Assembly (NCBI GenBank): GCA_903995115.1
Contig: LR877146.1
Location: forward strand, 620,001-684,000
DNA from: Angomonas deanei
Lineage: Eukaryota; Euglenozoa; Kinetoplastea; Trypanosomatida; Trypanosomatidae
Length of the DNA: 64,000 nucleotides
Reading direction: 5' to 3'
Part shown: piece after piece, positions 31,373 through 41,968 of the stretch
How the letters are laid out: each line of letters starts with the position of its first letter
Numbering within the stretch: the stretch's first letter is position 1
The notes under the pieces: generated by a model
Databases searched by the model: none
Seen by the model: only the letters and a program-made list of their open reading frames with translations
What the model was told of the DNA's origin: nothing
Position numbers and translations under genes: made by a program

Positions 31373-31672
31373 CGCGACCTCATTGACACTTTTTTGTCAG
31401 CTTAGACAAAAGTGTTTGACCTCACATTTTTGTATTTTCCTTCTTTTTTTTACTAATCAGCATTCTTCGGTTTTCTGAAAAGGCGAGTTACTCGTTATCT
31501 ATGAGTTGATATCATTATTTTACTTTTCTGCCGTGAGCATTTGAAGCAATCTTTACTTTTTTTGTTATCAACGTCAGTTTGCCACTCGTACACACCTTTC
31601 TTGTTTCCCTTCATACTTTTTTTCTTTCTAAGTGTTTGTAGCATCCTTTCGTTTCTTCACATAATCATCTCA

Positions 31673-32311
31673 ATGAACCCTGCAGCAGTGACAGAGCAAC
31701 TGGGTGTGACTTGTCAGAAGAATGAGCCGACGAAAGAAAAGGCATTCGAACAAGAAGACGACGAACTGACCCAAATTGTCATTGGCGACACGTACCGCGG
31801 CAATGGGAGCACCATCACATCATTCCTTTCCCACCATGGGTTTACCATCTTCACTGTCATTGTTACCGTTCTCGCTGTCCTGTGTATCACATTTTTGGTG
31901 GCGGAAGTGGAAGAACAGAAAGAGTATGAGAGAAACAATCGTGGAGAAAGCGAATGCGATAATAATACTTCATTTTCCATTAAAAGTTGTTATATTGAGT
32001 GTGCCTTCTGCGTGACTGTTATTCTCTCCCGGTGGTTTTACCTACGGAGTCACACAACAACGAGTGAAGACGTCGAAGCTGGGCGTCCGATCTTCAGGTC
32101 GGTTTGCTTCGCCCTTTTGGTGTTGATCTCACTTGTTCTTTCCCTATTCACGGATTTCATGTGCCTCTGCGTTCTGATGAATGAAAATATCCAACCTCCA
32201 GCGTGGCTTCGGTCTTCATTTTTGGTTGGAGTGATAATGCTACGAACTGTTTTTCTGTTTTTTTATTTCTTGTATTTGGTATACAAGATGATTGCTCGTT
32301 GTTGCTGGTAA
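31673..32311 (+). CDS. Four-pass membrane protein, intact tandem copy
   Basis: The protein has 212 residues from ATG 31673 (MNPAAVTEQLGV), which follows a pyrimidine tract and AG at 31631-31632. The open stretch upstream lies mostly before that acceptor. An N-terminal hydrophilic region of about 55 residues is followed by four hydrophobic segments: FTIFTVIVTVLAVLCITFLV, CYIECAFCVTVILSRWFY, SVCFALLVLISLVLSLFTDF and VIMLRTVFLFFYFLYLVY. The loop between the first two is acidic and Asn-rich. No transporter or receptor motif is recognised. It could be an MARVEL/tetraspan-like or amastin-like small membrane protein, but the amastin signature is not present. A decayed copy follows directly. Confidence 0.7.
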   Translation: MNPAAVTEQLGVTCQKNEPTKEKAFEQEDDELTQIVIGDTYRGNGSTITSFLSHHGFTIFTVIVTVLAVLCITFLVAEVEEQKEYERNNRGESECDNNTSFSIKSCYIECAFCVTVILSRWFYLRSHTTTSEDVEAGRPIFRSVCFALLVLISLVLSLFTDFMCLCVLMNENIQPPAWLRSSFLVGVIMLRTVFLFFYFLYLVYKMIARCCW

Positions 32312-32649
32312 ATCTTTTTTTTATTTCCCCTTTTTGCTGAGTTTCTTTTTTCGTTCACGTATCTTTGCGCCCAAGCAAACGCACGTCTTTTTATGTTCAT
32401 GCACATTTCTATTAGTTGACAAGTAAAGGAAACTATTTCAAAGGGCGAGAGAGGCTTTGAACGGTAATACTACTCGTTATCTGTCAGTTGATATCATTAT
32501 TTTACTTTTCTGCCGTGAGAATTGTAAGCGGCGTTTACTTGTTTTATTCTGTAAGGTTGTTTGCCACTCGTACACACCTTTCTTGTTTCCCTTTCTTTTT
32601 CTTTCTAAGTGTTTGTAGCATCCTTTCGTTTCTTCACATAATCATCTCA

Positions 32650-33309
32650 ATGAACCCTGCAGCAGTAACAGAGCAACTGGGTGTGACTTGTCAGAAGAAT
32701 GAGCCGACGAAAGAAAAGGCATTCGAGCAAGAAGACGACGAACTGACCCAAATTGTCATTGGCGACACGTACCGCGGCAACGGGAGCACCATCACATCAT
32801 TCCTTTCCCACTATGGGTTTACCATCTTCACTGTCATTGTTACCGTGCTCGCTGTCCTGTGTATTATCTTTTTGGTGGCGGAAGTGGAATGGAACAGAAA
32901 GACTACGAGAGAAACAAGCCGGACAGCGAAAGGAGCGACTCGGACAATCTCATTGGACTGTATTACGCGGTTTGTTACCTTTGTGCTGTATTGAGTGTGT
33001 CTTCTGCGTGACTGTTATTCTCTCCCGGTGGTTTTACCTACGGAATCACAGAACAACGAGTCAGGACGTGAACCACTGAATGGGGGCCGAATCTTCAGGT
33101 CGGTTTGCTTCGCCCTTTTGGTGTTGATCTCACTTGTTCTTTCCCTATTCACAGATTTCATGTGTCTCTGCGTTCTGATGGATAAAAATATCCAACCTCC
33201 AGCATGGCTTCGGTCACCACTTTTGGTTGGAGTGATAATGCTACGAACTGTTTTTCTGTTTTTTTATTTCTTGTATTTGGTATACAAGATGATTGCTCGT
33301 TGCCGGTAA
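32650..33309 (+). pseudogene. Decayed tandem copy of the four-TM gene
   Basis: The copy begins with the same 75 or so residues as the gene at 31673, with few changes, then loses frame in the loop after the first membrane segment. The frame used at the start stops at 32992-32994. The third and fourth membrane segments resume later (SVCFALLVLISLVL to YFLYLVYKMIARCR at 33309). At least two length changes separate it from the intact copy, one of them a net 5-bp gain near 33070. In the loop an alternative frame reads EQKDYERNKPDSE, close to the intact EQKEYERNN. The copy was therefore shifted rather than replaced. Confidence 0.7.
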
Positions 33310-33577
33310 ATATTGTTTTTCCCCATTTTTGCTGAGTTGCTTTTTTCGTTTACGTATCTTTATAACCAATCAAAAACGCCCAATTTTTTTAATATTTTCA
33401 TGCACATCACAGTTGTTGTTTTTTTTTTTTTTAAAAAAAGGCACTCGCAATGCCATATCAGTTTTGTTCTTTTTTTACTCATCAAAGTTTTTTAGTGCTT
33501 CTCTCCAGTCCAAGTATTCGTTCTCTCTTTCTTTTTCTCCTTTTTAAGTTTTTCAAAATAAAAACTGGATTTTAAGC

Positions 33578-34655
33578 ATGTCTAAAACACAAACCATGAA
33601 GGCGCTCGTGATGGAGTCGAAGCACAATGTCCAATACCGAGACATCACCGTGCCAGACGAACTCGGACCAGACGACTGTCGGGTGCGCATCCACTCCGTT
33701 GGCATTTGCGGTAGCGATGTGCACTACGTCGAACATGGCGGGATTGGGGACTTTATTGTCAAGGAGCCGATGATTCTAGGACACGAAGCCTCCGGTACGG
33801 TGACAGCGGTGGGGTCAAAGGTGCGTCACCTGCGGGTGGGGGACCGCGTAGCGCTGGAGCCTGGCATTCCTCGCTGGACCTCCCCCCAGACCCTCCAAGG
33901 TTTGTACAATGTCGATCCTGACGTCGTCTTCTTCGCGACACCCACCGGTGCATGGTTGCACGCGCATCTCCGTGATTCACCCCGCCGCGCTGTGCTTCAA
34001 ACTGCCGGCGGAGATGTCTTTTGCGGAGGGCGCCATGTGTGAACCGCTGTCGTGCGGTCTGTGGGCGGTGATGAAGGCGAAAGTGCAGCCCGGCCAGGTG
34101 GCGCTGGTGCTTGGGGCTGGGACGATTGGTCTGTGTACCGCCCTCAGCGCCCTCGCCAGCGGCTGCTCCGAGGTCATCATCGCCGACTTGGATAAGAGTC
34201 GTCTGCAATTTGCCAAGCAGTTTCCGCATCTGCATCCGGTGAACTCCGCGAATAAAGAAAGTGTCCTCGCCACCGTTCGTCGTCTTACCGCTGACGGTGG
34301 GGTGAACTGTATCTTTGAGTGTACCGGCGCCGCTGCTGCTTATTCTCTTATTTATCCTTGCGCCGCACCTGGGGCTACGTGTGTCATCACGGGCATGCCA
34401 CCCGCGCCGGTGCCACTCAACGTCGTCGCGGCGCAGGCGAAGGAGATTACCTTTATGACGACCTTTCGTTATCGAAACACCTATCCCAGTGCCATTCAGC
34501 TGATCCGTTCGGGAAGGGTCAACGTGAAGCCGCTGATCAGCGCCACCTACCCCATCGAGAAGGGCATGGATGCTTACAAGAGGGCGTTGGAGCGCCGTCA
34601 GGGGGATGTGAAGATTATCATTCAAGTGGATAATAGCAATTCGACGAAACTATAA
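33578..34655 (+). CDS. Zinc-dependent xylitol/sorbitol dehydrogenase (MDR family), one extra base
   Basis: The protein would be about 358 residues, the normal length for polyol dehydrogenases. Catalytic zinc ligands are present: Cys44 in GICGSD, and His69 with Glu70 in GHEASG. The nucleotide-binding motif is GAGTIG, followed by an acidic residue at the end of the next strand (IIADLD), favouring NAD. The stretch YNVDPDVVFFATP is typical of bacterial-type xylitol dehydrogenases. The frame breaks once, near 33940: codons ACA-CCC-ACC should read ACA-CCA-CCG to give ATPPVHGC, so there is one extra C. Downstream the frame is intact (FKLPAEMSFAEGA to the stop). Span 1078 nt, 3n+1. Function: interconversion of xylitol or sorbitol with the ketose, using NAD. 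It may be a pseudogene or an assembly indel. Confidence 0.8.
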
Positions 34656-34963
34656 ATAACGTTCGGTGGTAATTCGAATGAAATAGCAAAGTTGTCTTTT
34701 TTTTTCATACCGTCAACATCAAAAATATCAAAATGTGCTTCTATACGTTCATCATTTTTTTTTAAAATTCAAAAAAAACGTTTTCTTTTTTTCCCTTACA
34801 CTTTTCCATAACTGACACTGGATGAGACTTAAACACTGTTTTGTTTATTACGTTATTATGCACCTGTGTCTTTTTTCTGTATTCATTGCCTTTCCTCCTA
34901 TTCTGCACATACTATTCTTTTCTTTCTACTTCTCGAAGTATAAAAGGTCTCTAGTGTCGTCTC
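34656..34963 (+). other. AT-rich intergenic region with splice acceptor
   Basis: T-rich sequence with no gene. A pyrimidine-rich stretch at about 34890-34935 ends in AG at 34937-34938, 26 nt before ATG 34964. Confidence 0.5.
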
Positions 34964-36241
34964 ATGCTATCCTCCAACAAACCTCACACGCCTAGGACAG
35001 CCCGTGTGCCCACTTCAGTGGTGCTGCGAAACAAAATTATGAGTAATTATCAAAAACCGGCGCCGGTGAAAGACAACGGAAATAGTCATGAAAACTGTGT
35101 ATCTCAATCGGAAATATTTCCTTCTAGAAAGGACTCCACTGACGTCACGGCGACGAATGCACATCTCCCAACACCACCGCCACCGAAAGAACCAACAACC
35201 AAACGAAAAGATGTGTCGTCTTCTATTTCAGAAAAACGTACCGGCAGTCCTACCGCACTTCAGCACATGGCATACCACCGTCTGCTGCAGTTGGGATGGA
35301 CCTTGCACTGGACCGTGGTGAAAGATACTGCCTCTGGTGAGGAGAGTAGTTCCCCTAATGTGTGCAACGCGGGTCGGGCCTCCAAGCCTAGGGAGTGCCC
35401 TCTTTGCCTGGCGAAGAAAAGCAAAAACAGCGACCACAGCTCGAATGAAACCCTTCGTACACTGAACAAGTGGATTTCCAGTAAAATAGACACGCTCGCA
35501 AAGAATGAAAATGAAACAGATGCGACGTGGTGTCAGTTTTATAAGTGTCTGTCACCGGAGACGTTAGCCTACATGGCGGAGTTGGGGGTTTGTGACGGGG
35601 AGTGTTCCTTTTTCTTTATTTCAACCCTATCGCGACAGGCCGACGATGGAGACGAGGTGCCACTGAGTTTTTTCACCGTGCCAACGTTATCCTCCATCAA
35701 ATTACTGACGGTGGAGGAGACGAATGAATTGCTATCACAGTACCAGAACTCTTCTCAGGTGAACAAAACCCTACTCTGTCGTGACGCCAAGCTGTTCCGT
35801 TTTCAGAAGCAAAAGGAGTTGAACAAAAAAGCGAAGCAGCACGAGGCGAGGGCGGTGTACTACGGTGATATATCAGCCTGCGAAATCTACTTGGTCCTGC
35901 AGAACCAGAACCGTAACGGTCTTCCGTCCCTTTCGGTGTGGGGGCGACGTCGGAGGCCTTCTCTGAAGCACTCAAGGAGTAGAAGTAGCATCAGCGGAGA
36001 CACCAACTGCAGCACGGATGTCTCCCCCACCGCACTTTCCGCCTGTCGCGGAGAGCCCTCGTCCAACAGCTCGGTGTTGTTTTATCTTTCCGCTTCTTTG
36101 GAGGATTACTTTCGTCTTGGGGCGTCGTTCGGTTGGATATATGGATGGCAGCAGTGCTACGATCGTACTGAGGGGAACTTGCCGTTGGGGTCGTTGCCGT
36201 GGCTCAAGGCGTATAACCACTCCGCAGTAGTGGCGCACTGA
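34964..36241 (+). CDS. Hypothetical protein
   Basis: The protein has 425 residues from ATG 34964; an internal ATG at 35039 is an alternative. I do not recognise the family. Residues 1-90 are hydrophilic and Pro/Ser/Thr-rich, probably disordered. Residues about 95-300 look folded: a helix-rich start (LQHMAYHRLLQLGW), one CPLC pair near 145, and SPETLAYMAELGVCDGECSFFF. After an Arg/Ser-rich insertion (RRRRPSLKHSRSRSS, about 325-345) the C-terminus is again compact (LEDYFRLGASFGWIYGWQQC). No signal peptide or membrane helix is seen. It sits directly upstream of the RING-SNF2 gene with its own splice acceptor. Confidence 0.65.
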   Translation: MLSSNKPHTPRTARVPTSVVLRNKIMSNYQKPAPVKDNGNSHENCVSQSEIFPSRKDSTDVTATNAHLPTPPPPKEPTTKRKDVSSSISEKRTGSPTALQHMAYHRLLQLGWTLHWTVVKDTASGEESSSPNVCNAGRASKPRECPLCLAKKSKNSDHSSNETLRTLNKWISSKIDTLAKNENETDATWCQFYKCLSPETLAYMAELGVCDGECSFFFISTLSRQADDGDEVPLSFFTVPTLSSIKLLTVEETNELLSQYQNSSQVNKTLLCRDAKLFRFQKQKELNKKAKQHEARAVYYGDISACEIYLVLQNQNRNGLPSLSVWGRRRRPSLKHSRSRSSISGDTNCSTDVSPTALSACRGEPSSNSSVLFYLSASLEDYFRLGASFGWIYGWQQCYDRTEGNLPLGSLPWLKAYNHSAVVAH

Positions 36242-36483
36242 ACACTTCCAAGTAGAAAAGGAAGATCTGCACACAATGCAACACCGCTTGTAAACTTCAT
36301 TGTACTATTATTAAAAGAAAAAAAAGAAACATAATCAGACTACCGATAATGCTTGTCTTCTCCCTGTATTTCTGGTGTACTTGAAGTCAACGGTATTGGT
36401 CTCCCTTTTCCTCTACAAAATAAATAAAACGTCATTATTATCTTCTCAATTTTTTTAGACCAGTAAAACAAAACTTCATCTAA

Positions 36484-39400
36484 ATGCCCCCCAAGAAAAA
36501 GTCATCTGTTAAGAAAGCTATTCCCGCTTCCTCCAAACGGAAGAAACCAGAAAAAGAAGAAAGTGTGGAAGAAGTTATTTCTGTGGCAGACACAACCGGT
36601 ACAGAGAGCGTAGACACCGCCAGTGTGGCATTCAGCGACTCGTCCCTGGAAGAACTGTTCCCCAATCGTAAACGCGGAAGGGGCCAGACGGTTAAAGGGG
36701 GAAAAAAGGTGCAGAAAACCCTCACCGGCGAAACGTACAAGGGTGAGCGCAGTACTAATCCCAACTCCTCCGGCAACATCGAGCCATCCTTGAAGACGGT
36801 GCCTGGGATAGAGAAAATCAAAATAAACTATGTCAAATCCGAGGAAGAAATTTCGAATAACCCCAACCCGAATATCAGTCAGAAAGAGTTTGAGGAATAC
36901 CTTTTGCAAATCATCAAAGATCTTTCGATGCTGCACTCCTGTGGCGAAAAAAAGCCCACTCTTTCTTACTCATCCGGGGAAGAGGAGTTGGACTACGAGG
37001 CAAACGACGTAGCGGAGGTTCCTCCTGAGGAGAACGGTGATGAAGTAGATGAGGAGGCGGAAGCCACGCTGACCCCTGACGCGGCAGCAAACGATAGCAG
37101 CAATGTGTGTCCCAATGTACAAGAGTTGACTCGACTTTTAAAAGAGCATAAAGTGTATGATTTGATAAAACGCATGGCCCAACCGAAAGGTAAAGGCCGA
37201 GTGGTAAAAAGGGATCGGCAAATAATGACCAATAAACTCACAGAAATCACACGTGTGAATACGACCCTCCTCCGAGCACAGAAAGGAAATACGGCGAAGA
37301 ATGTATCCTGCATTAAACAAACCTACTTGTTTCCGTGCGTGGTAGAGTTTGTCCTTCGCTTGTGTAGTCGGGTGGAAAACGACAGCTCTGGTTTGGTTTC
37401 CTCCCTGGAGTTACTGCATTTCATTATGACGGAGATTCAACGAAGCGCCCTCAATTTTGCTATGCTGCTGTTCGTGAGTTGTCCCGCTTGTCTTCCCATG
37501 TTTTATCAACGCCAGAAGTTCAGTCATGCGTTAGCGTTTCTCTCTGGAGTATTGTACAAGGCCGGTCTTATCAAAGAGGAAGATCTCATTGAGCAAGAGG
37601 AAACCAACTCGGTGAAGGTGGTTTTCCTTTTGAAAGTACTAGAAATCGAGGCGGAATACTTTGACCCGTCAACCGGCATTTTCAGTGTCTTTTGCAAGAA
37701 GAACCCGAATAATAGGAGTAGTTTCTGGCGTCAGCACAGTTGCCCTTGTGCCTACACACATCAGACCGTGTTTCAGCTTTTGCAGTTCAGTGGATACGGC
37801 CCGAGAGAAAACTGTATGATTGCCCCTCCTCACTTCGTGCCGTGGACGTTTCTCTCCTCTGTATACGACGCATCCCTGTCGATTGAGTCCGAAGCAACCG
37901 GAGATTGTACTGGAAAGAAAAAGGGTGCAAAAAAACAGACTAAAATTCAAAAAGGAAAGAAGGCCGCAGCGGCCGTCGATCCCACTCCGACTCACGAAAA
38001 GTGGGCGACAACGATGCTGCAGCACATTCGTCTTGAATCTGAGGTTTTCGACGAAAGCAACCACAACAAACGATATAACAACATTGTCTTGACGCACCAG
38101 TATATTCTTTCTCAAATGGACCCGAGCAAAAAGAATGACGCTGGGTTTAACCTTTATATTTTGCTGAAGCAAACTGCCCGTGATTCTCCCAATTACAGTC
38201 TAGCTGGTGATCGCAAGGCTGTGGAATCGCTTCTGCCTCTTCTGGACGTTACGAACCACATCGCGCTTCAGCTCAAAGGAGGGGACGGAGAGAAGTGCGC
38301 CTGTACTACGTTACCCTATACTTCCACGTATATTGAGCACCACGAACGTCACCTCGCGGCGCTGGTGAACTCGCTGGAGGAAGAAGAACTAATACCTTTC
38401 TCCTGTGTTCCCATGAAAAATAGCCAATACAGGTCTTTACTGAAAGAGGAACAATTCTACTCACGTGGAGCGGGCGTGGCGTACGAGAATCAGCAGGATC
38501 TTTTTCAGACATTGAGTATCGACGACATCATCTTTAACGCCTGTGAGGCCGGTAACCGTCTGTGTGATGTGGAAAAAGAGTTAACCACAAACGAGCAAAG
38601 CGCCCACTTGTTGGATCAGCTCCACAAAACGTATATTAAAAACTGCACGTTGAAACAGCATCAGATCCGGAACCTCCTTCGCATGTCCAGACGGGAAGAA
38701 ACACCTTTTCATGGATACTTTGAGTTTCCGCTGCTCCAGCTAATTACGGAGGCGAACGGCAATGTTTCGGTGAGCGACGGCGGCTCCTTCTTTTACTGTG
38801 CGCTGAATGGAAGCAGACGATATGTGTGTGACGCCTCTACCATCCAAGACGGCGACGCTGATCTACGGCCCACTCGTGGTGGCTTCTTCTGTGATTCGGT
38901 TGGATTGGGAAAGACACTCTCCCTGATCGCTCTCAGCGCGCATGATCGGCTGGTAGGGGAGACGATGAAAGACGGCCGCGAGGTGTCGGAAAGGCAAAAG
39001 AAAGAATCAGACTCGATCGTGGTGTGTACCCGCCAAAGGAGCAGCAGCTCACCTTGCCGGTTCTGTAAGGTCGTCCACCGTGGAGCTCTTTAACTTGCCT
39101 CGCACGACTTTGGTGGTGGTTCCCATGTCCATCGTGGTGCAGTGGGAGCAGGAGATCATCAAGTTCTATCCATCCGCCAAGTATATATTGTACTACGGAA
39201 CGAAACGATTCAAATATACTGAAACGGACTTTTTGGAAGCCGATTTTGTCATTACCACATACGAGACGCTCTCTACGCACTTACGAGATGAAACGGACTT
39301 TATGAAGTATGGTGTCAGCTCCGAGGACGACCCTGTACGGTTGAAGATCGCGTCGAAGTTCGTGGATATACAAAAATACTTTTTTAAAATGAAGCACATC

Positions 39401-41800
39401 TTTTCCAAGGATTGCTGGGCTTCTGTCTCTGTAGAGAAAGAGAACCCTGCTCCGAAACAGGGGTTGGAAACGATAGAGCAGCACAAAATAACCTACAAAG
39501 CGGGTAAATACCGATGTGTCGTGGAGTCTGGAAATGATTTAAAGGAAGCTTTCGGACGTCTAGTGTTCTCGACATCTCTTCTAGATAACGTCTACGAGTA
39601 CTATAAAGCTTCCCAAAGCGGTGACTGGGTTCTTCAAGAAATGGTGAAAGCCCTTTCCGATGCGGATCCAAACGTTCGCCGCGGGTTTACACAGTGTGTT
39701 TTGTTAAACGAGGCCTTTAATAAACGGCTGTATCGTAAAGAGGCTTTCTTTTTTCCGAGGTTACTTGTGGACATAAAGAACATGTATGTCAGCAGGTTTT
39801 CCAACAGCTTGAAGGGGATTCGTATACTTGACCTGAACTTTCGCCGTGTGGTACTGGACGAGTGTCAAAAGTGTGGGAAAGCGTCCTTACTGCATTACCT
39901 CAACGCAGAGCGCCGATGGGCAACCTCCGGCACACCGGTGAACAATAATTCGCTTTGTTCACTGTCGAGTCCGTTTTTGTTTTTGGGTCTTAAAAAGATA
40001 TCTTCTCAATTCTCTGTCGCTAATATTCTTTCGAGATACCACCAAAATAACGAGATTCGCTGTTTGGGTACGGTCGCAACCACAGTTGCCGGCAAGGGCG
40101 TCCGTCTGGAGTGTATGTGTGCGGTGTGTATCCAATCACGTCTCGCAAAGTGTCAGATAGACTTTACTTCAACCGACCATAACTATAACACCACTACAAA
40201 TTTTTTGCAAGTACACCAACCTTTCCAACAAGTGAGGTGCCGGATTACTGGCCCAACGGGGTTAGTGCCCGCCGCCCTTGAGGTTGTTTCAAATCCGTCC
40301 CAAATGGTTGTTTCTTCCAGATGGATATACGCCAACACTTTTTTTGTCGTGGCATCGTGTTTTATTTTTCGTCACGAACGCAACGCGCAACTGCAGAGTG
40401 ACATGCATCTTGCTGATCCTATTCACGAGTCGTGTGAGGCTCCTTTATCCGCGGACGAAATGCATTACTATGATATACTGGCAACCTTCATCTACAACTC
40501 AGCCAGTCTTCTTTCAAGGCAGGGTTTGCTCGCCTCGAGGGCCACCGCGGTGCTTCAGTGGATACAGGACCTCTCGTGCACCTGTATCCATCCAACACTA
40601 CGGGAACGGATATTTCGTGCGGTCACAGCAGACGGTGGAGTGGAGTTCGCCGAACGACTTCGGGATCATTACGGAAACAATACGTCCGCTTTTGTCGCTG
40701 ATACGAACCAATCGATCGACGTGTTGAAAACGTTCCTCACCGTCACCGCGGAGGAGTTGCTGTCGTGGCTGGGTGAAATGAGAGATGTGAAGAAGATGAG
40801 GGTGCCGGAAGACACGTTGAAAAGTGCTCATGACCTTCACGCGAAGCCGCCCCAACTGCCAGTCTGTACCATCTGTCTTGACACCGCATCAGAGCCAACG
40901 TATCTCTGCTGCCTTCATTACTTTTGCAAAGAGTGCTGCTTGGAAGTCATTAACAACTCCGTCTCCTACACGGGAAACATTACCGCCAAGTGTCCCATGT
41001 GCAGAGACAAGGAGTCGATGCTGGTAGAGAAGCGCGTCGTGCAGCTAGAGGAAGATGCAGAGGAGCTGGAGATCACCCACTCTCTCTCAGCGCAGGTGCA
41101 GTCCCGCGTCATGGACGACGAGGCCTACTCCAACAACGCAGAGGAGTTAACGTATGAGCAGCGAATTCGGCGTATTGGTGCTGGCAGCAGGGTGAAGAAG
41201 GTGATGGAAGTACTCCATACCATTTGGTCTGGCGCCCCGACGGACAAGGTGATCATCTTCTCCAAGTATCCTCAGGCGCTTCATCTCGTGCAAGACGCTG
41301 TCCGGCAGCTTGCGGCGCAGCAGGCCGACAATGACTTCGACCTCTTTTTGATTGACGGCTCCGTCACCCTCTCCAAGCGCAGGAACATCCTCACGCAACT
41401 CGGCTCTCCCCATCGACGTGGTGTACTGCTCCTCACCTCTCGAGCCGCCTGCGCTGGGCTGAATTTGATCTTTGCCAACCACGTCCTCTTTCTCGAGCCC
41501 AACATGAACCCCGCGATGGAAATCCAGGCCATCGGGCGGGTCCACCGCTTCGGTCAGCAGAAGCAGGTGAAGGTGTACCACCTGTACAGTCCCCACACCA
41601 TCGACCAGCTTGTCTACGCCCGATCGACACGGCTGTTGAATCGGATTCAGGAAGATGCCCAACACCGCGAGGCAAACCGCATGGTGATCAATGATAATCA
41701 AGATAACGCCTTTGAAGTGAATGTACGTCATGCTCAGCTGGGACGGTTGGAGCAGGACGACATGTTGACGCTTCTTACGTACCCTGTCCCGCGTGGGTAG
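36484..41800 (+). CDS. SHPRH/RAD5-type SNF2 ATPase with RING finger, read across a frame break
   Basis: Two frames, 36484-39093 and onward from about 39080 to 41800, form one protein of about 1771 residues. The second frame has no ATG near its start, and the span is 3n+1. Residues 1-100 are Lys/Ser-rich and nuclear-like. Walker A DSVGLGKT lies at 38893-38916. Motif Ia TTLVVVPMSIVVQW follows the break. Motif II is LDECQ near 39860, with Gln where most SNF2 proteins have His, as in SHPRH. Motif III is ATSGTPV. A C3HC4 RING (CTIC...CLHYFC..C...CPMC, 40864-41000) lies between the helicase lobes, and lobe 2 ends in AIGRVHRFGQQKQV. Such proteins are DNA-dependent ATPases and E3 ligases that polyubiquitinate PCNA in damage tolerance. 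The break lies at about 39,000-39,093, in a non-conserved loop. Confidence 0.8.
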
Positions 41801-41946
41801 AAATATTAAACTCTCATTTTCCTAAATTTATACTTCTTTTTGATTTTATAAGCAGTCTAATTTACAATGCTGTGGCCTTGGGAATTTACCCCTTGTTAAT
41901 GCTATTCGCATTTTCTGCCTTGTTCGTATACATCCGTTTTTTCTTC

Positions 41947-41958
41947 TCCTCTGGATAG
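41947..41958 (+). promoter_or_regulatory. Trans-splice acceptor
   Basis: The pyrimidine tract TTTTTTCTTCTCCTCTGGATAG ends with AG at 41957-41958, 10 nt before ATG 41969. This supports that start. Confidence 0.6.
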
Positions 41959-41968
41959 TCGAAGATAG

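Larger units (their letters stand above)
31490..33420 (+). repeat. Tandem duplication (about 977 bp) containing a four-TM gene and its flanks
   Basis: The two copies start near 31490 and 32467. They share the upstream sequence (TTGATATCATTATTTTACT and TTCTGCCGTGAG), the coding region and the downstream TTTTTGCTGAGTT segment. The two ATGs are 977 bp apart (31673 and 32650). Identity is very high over the first 240 coding bases and the last 200, with a divergent segment between. Confidence 0.85.
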
